Below, one piece after another: positions 19,173-30,226 of a stretch of DNA of 64,000 nucleotides; the first letter of the stretch is position 1, and each line of letters begins with the position of its first letter. Below the pieces are notes generated by a model, which was not told the DNA's origin, ran no database searches, and saw only the letters and a list, made by a program, of their open reading frames with translations. The translations under genes and the position numbers were made by a program. The stretch is from KBS-83 sp051025295. Lineage in GTDB: Bacteria > Acidobacteriota > Terriglobia > Terriglobales > Acidobacteriaceae. Where the stretch lies: NCBI GenBank assembly GCA_051025295.1, contig JBMGJV010000018.1; one strand, 5' to 3'.

Positions 19173-19898
19173 ATGCCGGACTCTGTCGCGATGGCCTCCA
19201 ATCTTCTTATCTCCGGGCTTCCTGCGGCGGAACGCACCCGTCTTGCGCCGATCCTTCACCCGGTGCGCCTGGCCGATGGACAGCCGCTCGTCGAACCGGA
19301 CCGGCCCATCCGTTCACTCTATTTCAGCGAAGACGCCGTGCTCTACACCTCGCAGCCACTGCCCGGCGGCCGCAGTATTCCTGCCGGCCTGACGGGACAC
19401 GACGGCGTGGCGGGGTTCGAACTCTGGCTCGGCAGGGATCGCTCGCCCTTGCGCACTGTCGCTGAGGTAGGCGGCCACGCGCTCGAAATGAATGCGGACG
19501 ACCTTGGCAAGCACGTTCTTGGCACGCCTTCAGCACTCAACACGGCACTTGCCGACTACGTCTTCTACTTCACGACAATGGGCGCGCAGATGGCCACCTG
19601 TCTGCACAGTCACGCGCCAGAGGAGCGGCTCTGCCGCTGGCTGCAGATGATCACCAAGCGTCTGCCGGAGCGCGACGAGTTCTCCATATCTGCCAGCTTC
19701 ATCGCCTCGCTGCTCCAGTCCGAGCCGCACACCGCCACGCTTGCGGTGCGCGTGCTTGAACGCGCCGGCCTGATCACCTACCAGCGACAGAAGCTGCGCA
19801 TCATGGATCGCCAGGGTCTGCACGACGGCTGCTGCGAGTGTCTTTCAATTTTCCAGGATCGGCTCCTCCGGCTGCTTGGCGATGCGCCCCAGGCCTGA
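19173..19898 (+). CDS. Crp/Fnr-family transcriptional regulator
   Basis: A 241-residue regulator: cyclic-nucleotide-binding-like beta barrel in the N-terminal ~140 residues (LADGQPLVEPDRPIRSLYF, GHDGVAGFELWLG), a long dimerisation helix, and a winged helix at the C-terminus (FIASLLQSEPHTATLAVRVLERAGLITYQRQKLRI in part). The effector-binding residues of true CRP (RE/TS of the cAMP pocket) are not present, so the ligand is unknown. A double cysteine (GCCEC) lies near the C-terminus. Start MPDSVAMASN at 19173 fits the family; an ATG at 19092 would add 27 residues. Confidence 0.85.
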   Translation: MPDSVAMASNLLISGLPAAERTRLAPILHPVRLADGQPLVEPDRPIRSLYFSEDAVLYTSQPLPGGRSIPAGLTGHDGVAGFELWLGRDRSPLRTVAEVGGHALEMNADDLGKHVLGTPSALNTALADYVFYFTTMGAQMATCLHSHAPEERLCRWLQMITKRLPERDEFSISASFIASLLQSEPHTATLAVRVLERAGLITYQRQKLRIMDRQGLHDGCCECLSIFQDRLLRLLGDAPQA

Positions 19899-20020
19899 GG
19901 TCTTTTCGCCGCGCGCAACAGTTTCTGCGCTCCGCGGTTGACCGGGCACCAAACAAGCGCATCTTGGTCAATGAGCGCCGTGGAAGTGAATGGGAGAACT
20001 GCGGCCCCTAAGGAGACGGA

Positions 20021-20293
20021 ATGACGGATTATCGCGTACGCGCAGGCGACATCGAAGAAGATCAGGTAACGTCCCTGCTCGAGAGCTACTCGGCGCAGGT
20101 GCCTTCGAGCTTTTATCTCGGTGCGGCCGGCGCCTCAGTCGTAGGCTCGCTGATTGCCAAGTCGCAGGGAAAGGATCACCTCGCCTTGTTTATCGGCCAG
20201 TGGGTCGCGCCTTTTCTGCTGCTTGGGATCTACAACAAGATGGTGAAGCAGCACGGCTCCGACGCACTGACCAAGGGCGCTGGCGCCGACTGA
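20021..20293 (+). CDS. Small conserved-type hypothetical protein with hydrophobic core
   Basis: A 90-residue protein with a strong AAGGAGACGG ribosome-binding site before the ATG. An acidic head (RAGDIEEDQVTSLLES) is followed by two hydrophobic stretches (FYLGAAGASVVGSLIA and LALFIGQWVAPFLLLGIYNKM) that could span the membrane. Function is not recognised. It stands alone between the Crp-type regulator and mutS. Confidence 0.75.
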   Translation: MTDYRVRAGDIEEDQVTSLLESYSAQVPSSFYLGAAGASVVGSLIAKSQGKDHLALFIGQWVAPFLLLGIYNKMVKQHGSDALTKGAGAD

Positions 20294-20320
20294 TCCAGAC
20301 ACCTTAGCCCTCGAACCTGC

Positions 20321-20357
20321 AAACGCCAGCATGCCCGAGCACGGTATGCTGGCGTTT
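20321..20357. terminator. Hairpin terminator directly upstream of mutS
   Basis: A perfect 12-base inverted repeat (AAACGCCAGCAT ... ATGCTGGCGTTT) with a 13-base loop. With A-rich and T-rich outer edges it can act in either direction and probably ends the small upstream gene. Its right arm stops three bases before the mutS GTG, so it also occupies the place of the mutS ribosome-binding site. Confidence 0.7.
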
Positions 20358-20359
20358 CC

Positions 20360-23149
<2,790 letters not shown>

Positions 23150-23162
23150 CGACACACCTTCT

Positions 23163-24284
23163 ATGAGTCTTCGTCAGGACGCTGGACAACTGCTGCTCGT
23201 GGGCCTCGCCTCCACCTCGCTCGATCCCGTGGAGCGCGCCTGGCTCCGGCTCATCCGGCCAAGCGGCGTCGTGCTCTTTCGCCGCAATATCGAAGACCCT
23301 GTGCAGACGCATGCTCTGCTCGAGAGCGTCGACGCCGTCGTCAATCAGGGCAGCGATCAGGGCGGCACGCTCTTTCACGCGGTGGATGTCGAGGGCGGCC
23401 TCGTGGATCGCCTGCGCGACCTGATCGCGCCCATGCCGTCTCCCGCCGCTGTAGCGGCGACTGACAACAAGAAGCTCTTTCGCGACCACGGATATCTAAT
23501 CGGCTCGGAGTTACGTTTGCTCGGGCTGAACGTCGCGTTTGCGCCAGTGCTCGATCTGCGAACTGCGTCCTCGTCTGACGTTATGCGGACACGCGTGGTG
23601 TCGGGTGATCCGCGCCGCGTGATTGCATATGCTGAAGCCTTCCTGACAGGACTCAACAAGGCGGGCGCGCTCGGCTGCGGCAAGCACTACCCCGGGCTGG
23701 GCGGCGGCAACCTCGACTCGCACCTGGGAACGCCCAGCATCGACCATAGCTTCAAGCAACTCTGGGAAGAGGACCTGCTGCCCTTCCGCAAACTGCATCG
23801 CGCGCTGCCCTTCCTGATGGTCTCGCACGCAAGCTACCCCGACGCCTACGGCAAGCCGGACACGGCCCCGCTGCCAGCATCCATCTCGCCGTTCTGGATC
23901 GATCGCACGCTGCGCCACAAAATCGGCTACCAGGGACTCATCGTCTCGGACGACATGGAGATGGGCGGCATCCTGCACCACGCGCCCATGGGAGAAGCCG
24001 CCATCTCGGCCATCGCGGCGGGCACGCACCTGATCGAGATCTGCAAAGACCCAGCGCTCGTGCTCACGGCGTACGAGGCCATCCTGCACGAGGCCGAGCG
24101 CTCGCGTGCCTTTCGCAGCATGGTCGAGCATGCCGCCAACGAAGTACGCACGCAGCGCCCACGGCTGCTACGTTACGCGGGCTCGGTCCCCCCGCCGGAG
24201 CCCGACCAGATCCGCCAGATGCGCGACGCCGTCCAGCGCTTCGCCGCCGAGGTTGCCGGGCAGCCACCGCAGGAGCCCGCGTGA
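23163..24284 (+). CDS. nagZ: Glycoside hydrolase family 3, beta-N-acetylhexosaminidase (NagZ-like)
   Basis: A 373-residue GH3 enzyme without a signal peptide. The NagZ-type loop is visible as CGKHYPGLGGGNLDSHLGTP (Asp/His pair), and the catalytic nucleophile region is GLIVSDDMEMGGI. NagZ removes N-acetylglucosamine from 1,6-anhydro-MurNAc muropeptides in the cytosol. It lies 13 bases after mutS, and its TGA overlaps the GTG of anmK (GTGA). The pairing with anmK makes cell-wall recycling the most likely role; GH3 members with other sugar specificities are the alternative. Confidence 0.9.
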   Translation: MSLRQDAGQLLLVGLASTSLDPVERAWLRLIRPSGVVLFRRNIEDPVQTHALLESVDAVVNQGSDQGGTLFHAVDVEGGLVDRLRDLIAPMPSPAAVAATDNKKLFRDHGYLIGSELRLLGLNVAFAPVLDLRTASSSDVMRTRVVSGDPRRVIAYAEAFLTGLNKAGALGCGKHYPGLGGGNLDSHLGTPSIDHSFKQLWEEDLLPFRKLHRALPFLMVSHASYPDAYGKPDTAPLPASISPFWIDRTLRHKIGYQGLIVSDDMEMGGILHHAPMGEAAISAIAAGTHLIEICKDPALVLTAYEAILHEAERSRAFRSMVEHAANEVRTQRPRLLRYAGSVPPPEPDQIRQMRDAVQRFAAEVAGQPPQEPA

Positions 24285-25450
24285 GCCGGCCTGCCGCGGC
24301 TATGCTGGTCGCCGGCGTGATGAGCGGCACATCCGCGGACGGCATTGACGTGGCGCTCTGCCGCATCACGGCCGCACGCCCCAGACCAACCATCGAACTG
24401 GTGCGGCATCGCGCCTTTCCCTTCGCTGCTGCGTTGCGCAAGGCCGTGCTTGCCGCCCAGGACGCAAAGAACACCTCTGCTGCTGAACTCGCGCGCCTCA
24501 ACTGGCGCCTTGGCGAAGCCTATGCAGATGCAGTACAAGCCACTGCGCAGGGTTACATATTGAACCTCGTCGGCTGCCATGGCCAAACCATCTATCACCA
24601 GGGCCAGCCGGCGAGCTACGCCGGCCGCCGCTTCGCATGCACGTGGCAACTGGGTGAGGTCGCGCTGATCGCAGCGGCGGTGCACGCGCCTGTCGTCTCG
24701 AACTTCCGCCCCGCGGACATGGTGGCCGGCGGACAAGGCGCGCCGCTTGTCCCTCTACTCGACGCGACACTCTTTGCCGACCCACGGCGTCCGCGTGTGC
24801 TGCAGAACCTTGGCGGCATCGCGAACCTGACCTTCGTGCCTGCAGGCGGCGCGCTGGATGCGGTACTCGCCTTCGACACCGGCCCCGCGAACATGGTCAT
24901 CGACGCGCTCGCGCGCAGGCTCTTCGACAAACCGTACGATCGGGGCGGTCGCCTGGCCGCTGCTGGCTCCGTGCACCCGGCGACACTCGCCGAATTGCTA
25001 CGAGATCCGTTCTATCGCAGGCCGCCACCGAAGAGCGCCGGCCGCGAGCAGTACGGAGAGGCCTTCGTCGCGCGCGTGCTCGCGGCGTCGCGCAAAGCGC
25101 GTCTCCGGCCGCACGACATCGTTGCAACAGCAACCGCGCTGACTACGCGCTCGATCGCGCTCGCCTGGAAGCAGTTCCTGGTGCCTCGGCTCGCAGGCGC
25201 ACCCGCGGAATGTTTCGTCGCCGGGGGCGGCGCGCGCAATCAGACATTGATGTGCATGCTCGCCGCCGATCTTGCGCCATTCGGCGCGACCATCCACACG
25301 ACTGACGCGCTCGGCATTCCGTCCGAGGCGAAGGAGGCGGTCGCCTTCGCTCTGCTCGCGTGGCAGACCTGGCATCGCCTCCCCGGCAACGTGCCCATCG
25401 CCACGGGGGCCGCGCACCCCGTCATCCTGGGGCAGGTCATGTATGTCTAG
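24281..25450 (+). CDS. anmK: Anhydro-N-acetylmuramic acid kinase
   Basis: A 389-residue sugar kinase of the ASKHA fold that opens and phosphorylates 1,6-anhydroMurNAc to MurNAc-6-phosphate. The N-terminal signature GVMSGTSADGIDVALCRI, the GCHGQTIYH segment, NFRPADMVAGGQGAPLVPLLD, the LGGIANLTF and the FDTGPANMVIDAL motifs are diagnostic. GTG start coupled to the preceding hydrolase. Its TAG overlaps the start of the peptide-binding lipoprotein by eight bases. Confidence 0.95.
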   Translation: MSRPAAAMLVAGVMSGTSADGIDVALCRITAARPRPTIELVRHRAFPFAAALRKAVLAAQDAKNTSAAELARLNWRLGEAYADAVQATAQGYILNLVGCHGQTIYHQGQPASYAGRRFACTWQLGEVALIAAAVHAPVVSNFRPADMVAGGQGAPLVPLLDATLFADPRRPRVLQNLGGIANLTFVPAGGALDAVLAFDTGPANMVIDALARRLFDKPYDRGGRLAAAGSVHPATLAELLRDPFYRRPPPKSAGREQYGEAFVARVLAASRKARLRPHDIVATATALTTRSIALAWKQFLVPRLAGAPAECFVAGGGARNQTLMCMLAADLAPFGATIHTTDALGIPSEAKEAVAFALLAWQTWHRLPGNVPIATGAAHPVILGQVMYV

Positions 25451-26982
25451 CAAACGTGCGTGTATCAGTATCCTGTTCAGCGCGCTGGCGCCGATGCTCC
25501 TGACCAGTTGCTCGGATGGCAAGCTCCCCGCCGACACCGCCGTCATGCTGATCGAATCGAGCCCCGTTAACCTCGACCCGCGGATCGGCCTCGATGCGCA
25601 ATCCGAGCGCATCGACATGCTCGTCTTCGATTCACTGGTCAAAAAAAGACGAGCACTACGAAGTCCAGCCCTGGCTCGCGCAATCGTGGGAGCAGCCCGA
25701 CCCGCTCACCTACGTCTTCCACCTGCACCCGGGCGTGCGCTTCCAGGATGGACGGCCGCTCACCTCGGCCGATGTGAAGTGGACCATCGACTCGACGCGC
25801 AACAGCGCCGTCATTACCGCGAAATCAGGTGCGTTCACCTCTGTCGATCATGTCGAGGCAACCGACCCGCTCACCTGCACAGTGCATCTCAAGCGGCCCG
25901 ATCCGTTCCTGCTGTGGAATCTGTCAGACGGCGCGCTCGGGATTGTGCCCGCCGGCAGTGGACGCGATTTCTGGAAACATCCCGTCGGCAGTGGACCGTA
26001 CACCTTCGTCTCACAGCAGCAGGACAAGGACGTACTGCTCGAACGCAATCAGAGTTCATGGCAGCCGATGCCATCGATTCGCAGGCTGCACTTCAACGTC
26101 GTACCCGATGACACCACGCGCGCGCTCGAGCTGCAGAAGGGGTCCGCCGACGCGGAGATCAACGCACTCGAGCCGGACACGATCGAGGCGCTCCGGCACA
26201 ACTCGTCTCTCCGGATCGAGAGCTCGCCTGGCACCATCGTCAACTACATCAACCTGAACCTGCGCGATCCCTATCTTAAGGACGTGCGAGTGCGGCAGGC
26301 CGTCGCATACGCGATCAACCGGCCCCTGATGCTCGACAGCCTGTGGCGGGGACAGGCGCGACTCGCCGACAATCTGCTGCCCCCCGGACACTGGGCGCGC
26401 ACCGACGAGGTCGCCCATTATCCGTTCGATCCGGCGAAGGCGAATGCATTGCTCGACGCGGCCGGATACGCCCGCGGTCGCGACGGTATCCGCTTTCATC
26501 TCGAGATGAAGATATCGAACAGCAGCACGCCCACGCGCCTGCTCTGCCTCGTAGCACAGCAGCAGTTACGTGCTGTGGGCATCGCGATGGACCTGCGCAT
26601 CTTCGAGTTCGGCACGTTCTTCGCCGACGTGATGCGCGGAGCCTTCTCGATGTATTCACTGCGCTGGATCGGAGGCAACGAGAGTCCGGAGATTTTCCGC
26701 CTGGCCTACGCCACCGCCAGCCAGCCGCCGCACGGCGCCAATCGCGGCCACTATGTGAACCCCGAGCTCGACCGCCTGCTGGCCGATGCCGCGGCCACGA
26801 GTGACCTCACCGAGGACCGCAAGGACTACGTGTCCGTGCAGCAGATCCTCGCTCGGGATGTACCCACGATTCCGCTCTGGTACCAGGACAATGTCGTGGT
26901 GCATACCGAGCGGCTTGAGCACATCGTGGTCTCGCCATCGGGCGATTACGAATTCCTCAGGACGGCGACGTTGGCGCGCTAA
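25443..26982 (+). CDS. Oligopeptide-type ABC transporter substrate-binding lipoprotein, frameshifted
   Basis: A family 5 extracellular solute-binding protein (about 512 residues once one base is removed). The N-terminus in one frame has a lipoprotein signal (ISILFSALAPMLLTSCSDG, lipobox cysteine) and SSPVNLDPRIGLDAQSERIDM; the rest, in another frame from about 25648, runs DEHYEVQPWLAQSWEQPDP, FHLHPGVRFQDGRPLTSADV, and YINLNLRDPYLKDVRVRQA, ending TLAR. The break is at a run of seven A (VKK then DEH needs six). Coupled by an 8-base overlap to anmK, so it may bind cell-wall peptides for uptake; no permease genes follow. Confidence 0.88.
25641..25647 (+). other. A7 homopolymer at the frameshift of the peptide-binding protein
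   Basis: Seven consecutive A. Removing one A joins ...MLVFDSLVKK to DEHYEVQPW in a single frame. A7 is a tract where polymerase slippage, phase variation or sequencing miscall can all occur. Confidence 0.85.
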
Positions 26983-26986
26983 AGAG

Positions 26987-28942
26987 CTACGCGCCGCGAC
27001 GGCTGAGCATCCGCTCGCGTGCCACATCGCTGCCCAGGTGCTCGATCACCTGACGCATCGTGCGCAGGGAGTGCAGCTCGGCCATGGTGAACGCGCCGGG
27101 GAAGCGCTGATTGAGCTCTGCATACAGTCGAATGCGCTGCACAGACGTGCCGCCGCTGGCGAAGAAGTCCTCATCCGGCTCCACCTGCAACCGATGCAGC
27201 AGCCGCTGCCAGATGCTGCGCACTGCATCCTCAGGTCGTTGCGGATGCTCGGGCTGCGGCCCGGGCCGGCTCTCTGTGACGCTGCTGCCGCCGCTGCCTG
27301 CCGGTGGCGGTACGGAACCCGGAGCAAACCGCCGCATGATCACGTCACACTGCTGACGCAGCGTCCAGCGATCGGGACGGCCCTGCGCATCGAGCGGAAA
27401 ACGCGCCACCAGCATCAAGGCCGCGGGGTGCTGCTCCTGCGGCACGCGCTGCTCCAGGAAGTCGCGCAGCACTGCTTCGGCTCGAGGATCGGCGCCGGTC
27501 TTCAGCGTAACAAAGACGCAGCTCACACCCTCGCCGTGCGGATCGGCGAGCGCCACGCACTCGCGCACCAGCGAGTGCGCCGTCATCATCACTTCAAACT
27601 CGCCGGGAGAGATCCTGCGTCCGGGCCGGATCTTCGGCACCTCGGGCTCGCTAAGCACGATGGTCTCTTCAGCCGCGGTCCGTGCCGGTGCTCCGATCAA
27701 CAGTCGTCCGTCCGAGAGTTGCACCGCTTCGATCGCCAGCGAAAAGCCGCGCAGTCGCTGATCGCTCAGCAACTGCACCTCCCGAAACGCGTTCATGGTC
27801 TCTTGCGGCTCGCCCAGGTAACCGATGGCCAGCGCGTCGCCGGTCACGGTCAGTGCGCCGAGCCGGCCGATAGCAGTCTCGTGGTGCGCGGCATTGGCGA
27901 CCAGCACGCTGCTGCCTTTGACGGGCGTGGCCTCGCCGGTAAGCGACACACCCACCGCGTAGCTGGTGGTCTCCGCGGCACCGAGCGCGCCAATGATGCG
28001 TGGTCCCGCTGCAGTGCTCTCGTTTGCACGGAGCCGGTCGAGCTCTGCCGGATTCATCCCGGCCAGGTCGACGACGACCTGCTCCAGGTGCTCCAGTGGC
28101 CCATGAACTTTACTGTTTAGGTCGGCGACGCTCGCGGCGGGTGCGCACAGCGTGGTCACGCGGTAGCGCCGCAACAGTCGCGCATAGTCCTGCGGACTAA
28201 GCGTCTCCCCTTCTGCCGGGTGCGGCGCCAATGCGACGGTTCCGCCCGCAAGCAGTGGTCCCCATAACTCGAGCAGAAAGGCATGGTGCTGCGCGCCGGC
28301 GTGCAGCAGGGTCGTGTCGGTCGAGCGAAACTCCACCAATGAGCCCGACGTGACCAGCCGCACGATCCCGGCATGCGTCACCAGCACGCCGCGTTCCTGC
28401 TCATTGAACAGAACGACGGCAGGATCCTCAGGCAGCCGGTGTGCCAGCCGGATGTCGCGAAACATCGGCATGAACTCACGCTCGACGATCGAGGAATCGA
28501 GCACGGTCACCCGCTCCGCCCAGTGCAGCCGATTGGCTGCGGGGTCGCTGCGATCGGCCAGCAGCAGATCGACAGCGCTTGCGCGCAGCTGCCGACCCAG
28601 CCGCTCCGGCGTCAGCGCGTGCACGTCGAAGGGCACATACACGCCACCCGCAAGCAGGATGCCGATGATGCTGCAAATAGTGCTGAACGAGCGCGTGCCG
28701 ACTACGCCGACCAGATCGCCATGCCGCATGCCGCGGCGGCGAAGCAGTGTGGCCAGATTCTGTGCCCGTACGAGCAGGTCGCCATACGCCAGCCGCCCCT
28801 CGTCTCCGAGCAGCGCCGTCGCCCCGGCCCAGATCACCGTGCTTTCCAGCAGAAGAATGTCGACGGTGGTGCGGACCGGGGGATCCGCCGGCGTGTCGGC
28901 GCGCGGGCGCGTGGACCGAACACTTCCGGAATGTCCCAGCAT
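26987..28942 (-). CDS. Discrete NRPS-like protein: degenerate adenylation domain plus carrier domain
   Basis: A 651-residue protein with the outline of an AMP-binding domain (residues ~15-545) followed by a peptidyl-carrier domain. The carrier is intact: DEDFFASGGTSVQRIRL with the phosphopantetheine serine at about residue 600. The adenylation core motifs have decayed: the TSGSTGKPKG loop is replaced by VVLFNEQERGVLVTHAGIV, the GPTE motif by GALGAAETTSYA, and the NGKxD lysine by arginine (DAQGRPDRW). Amino-acid activation in cis is therefore unlikely. ATG 28942 has AGAGGA six bases upstream; the open frame before it was discarded. It could act as a stand-alone carrier or scaffold. Convergent with the peptide-binding gene. 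Confidence 0.85.
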   Translation of the reverse strand: MLGHSGSVRSTRPRADTPADPPVRTTVDILLLESTVIWAGATALLGDEGRLAYGDLLVRAQNLATLLRRRGMRHGDLVGVVGTRSFSTICSIIGILLAGGVYVPFDVHALTPERLGRQLRASAVDLLLADRSDPAANRLHWAERVTVLDSSIVEREFMPMFRDIRLAHRLPEDPAVVLFNEQERGVLVTHAGIVRLVTSGSLVEFRSTDTTLLHAGAQHHAFLLELWGPLLAGGTVALAPHPAEGETLSPQDYARLLRRYRVTTLCAPAASVADLNSKVHGPLEHLEQVVVDLAGMNPAELDRLRANESTAAGPRIIGALGAAETTSYAVGVSLTGEATPVKGSSVLVANAAHHETAIGRLGALTVTGDALAIGYLGEPQETMNAFREVQLLSDQRLRGFSLAIEAVQLSDGRLLIGAPARTAAEETIVLSEPEVPKIRPGRRISPGEFEVMMTAHSLVRECVALADPHGEGVSCVFVTLKTGADPRAEAVLRDFLEQRVPQEQHPAALMLVARFPLDAQGRPDRWTLRQQCDVIMRRFAPGSVPPPAGSGGSSVTESRPGPQPEHPQRPEDAVRSIWQRLLHRLQVEPDEDFFASGGTSVQRIRLYAELNQRFPGAFTMAELHSLRTMRQVIEHLGSDVARERMLSRRGA

Positions 28943-29169
28943 GTGCGGTCCTCTCAAGGCAGCAACGGCATGAACCCTTTGCGCAAAGGAACCGCAAAGA
29001 CGGCAGATGACAGAAGGCCCACTCGCCCTTCGGCGATCGTTCATTCACTCCACACGTTCCGGCCAGTGCCCTGCGCTGGGGCTGCCAATGTCTGGTGATG
29101 AGCCGACGTGATGTGCTGTTTATACCCGCTCCCCCTTCAAGCCGACGCCGTGCAATTGGTAACGTCGCA

Positions 29170-29187
29170 GTAATGCAGCGCTGTTAC
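29170..29187. promoter_or_regulatory. Palindromic candidate operator upstream of the MBL-fold gene
   Basis: CAGCGCTG core flanked by GTAA and TTAC (nearly symmetric), 40 bases before the MBL-fold gene in the 285-base divergent spacer 28943-29227. No regulator is assigned. Confidence 0.25.
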
Positions 29188-29227
29188 TGAGTCACGTTTG
29201 GCACTGGCTGCGAGCTACCATCGAGGC

Positions 29228-29890
29228 ATGCCGAGTGATGTGCTGCGTGAAACCTTCCCCGTCGGTCCGCTGCGTTGCAACTGCACGATTCTGGCGAATG
29301 CGGAGACCCGCGAAGCCATCGTGATCGACCCGGGTGACGACCTGCCGGACATCCTGGCGCGACTGGCCCGCCGCCATTTGACGGTGCGGCAGATCGTCGT
29401 CACCCACGCCCACATCGACCACATTGGCGGGGCTGCGCAACTCCGCCGCGTCACGGGCGCTCCGGTGCTGTTCCACCAGGCGGACCTGCCTCTGGTCGCC
29501 ATGCTCGATGTGCAGGCGGGCTGGCTGGGTGTGCCGGTACCTGAAAAGCTCTCCCCCGATAGCAGTGCCGAGGACGGCACCTCCGCCGGGATCGAGGGCC
29601 TGCCCGCGGAGGTCATCCACACCCCGGGGCATACGCCGGGCAGCATCTGCCTTCATTTCCCAAAGCAGGAATTGCTGCTGGCCGGGGACACGCTTTTTGC
29701 CGGCACCGTCGGCCGGACCGATCTCCCGGGTGGCGACACGCAGGCTCTGCTCCGGTCGCTGCACACCCGCCTGCTGCCCCTGCCGGAGGCGACCCTCGTT
29801 GTGCCAGGCCACGGCGAAGAGACCACCCTAGCCACGGAACGCGAGACGAACCCCTTCCTGCAGCCGCAGTACCGCCCCAGCCGCGACTGA
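29228..29890 (+). CDS. MBL-fold metallohydrolase (hydroxyacylglutathione hydrolase-like)
   Basis: A 220-residue metallo-beta-lactamase-fold hydrolase. Metal ligands: THAHIDHIGG, the later HTPGHTPGS histidine, GDTLFAGTVGRTDL aspartate, and VPGHGEETT histidine. The arrangement matches the glyoxalase II/YcbL-type single-domain enzymes that hydrolyse thioesters such as S-lactoylglutathione analogues; the actual substrate is not determinable. Start MPSDVLRETF at 29228. Isolated, divergent from the NRPS-like gene. Confidence 0.88.
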   Translation: MPSDVLRETFPVGPLRCNCTILANAETREAIVIDPGDDLPDILARLARRHLTVRQIVVTHAHIDHIGGAAQLRRVTGAPVLFHQADLPLVAMLDVQAGWLGVPVPEKLSPDSSAEDGTSAGIEGLPAEVIHTPGHTPGSICLHFPKQELLLAGDTLFAGTVGRTDLPGGDTQALLRSLHTRLLPLPEATLVVPGHGEETTLATERETNPFLQPQYRPSRD

Positions 29891-29977
29891 GTGTCGCATG
29901 GCACGTTGCGGGTATAGTTCAGTCCCCGTTGAATGCATACCCTACCTCTTATGCCCCTTGCCGATCACGTTGAGGTT

Positions 29978-30190
29978 ATGAGTTGGACGACCGATCCTAG
30001 TGGACTCAGAACCTTTGGTTGGGTATCTGTCTCAATCGAAGCTGCCCTTCGCAAGCGAGAGTCCAAGTGTCGCTGTGTTGAATGTCACCAGCCAGTCAGA
30101 CTCCACCAGGATCGAGTCGGCATCGTTGCATCTCATCCCGAGCACCTCAAGCGGAACCCAGCTTGTAGGCTTAGCGATCGCTTGCGTTAG
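29978..30190 (+). CDS. Small cysteine-rich hypothetical protein
   Basis: A 70-residue protein (possible earlier start at 29933, 85 residues) with KCRCVECHQPVRLHQDRVG followed by SHPEHLKRNPACRLSDR. The spacing C-x-C-x2-C ... H ... H ... C suggests a zinc-binding knuckle of the kind seen in small proteins that describe damaged-cargo or phage-associated domains, but I do not recognise a named family. Coding status is supported by motif order rather than by a good RBS. It converges with the aminotransferase gene. Confidence 0.5.
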   Translation: MSWTTDPSGLRTFGWVSVSIEAALRKRESKCRCVECHQPVRLHQDRVGIVASHPEHLKRNPACRLSDRLR

Positions 30191-30226
30191 CTGCAGCCGC
30201 AGGACCGCCGCAGCCCCGGCTGAGCG

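Noticed and set aside
26786..28120. Plus-strand 444-codon open frame opposite the A*-PCP gene
   Set aside because: Antisense of a well supported gene; Arg/His/Gln-rich with no motif.
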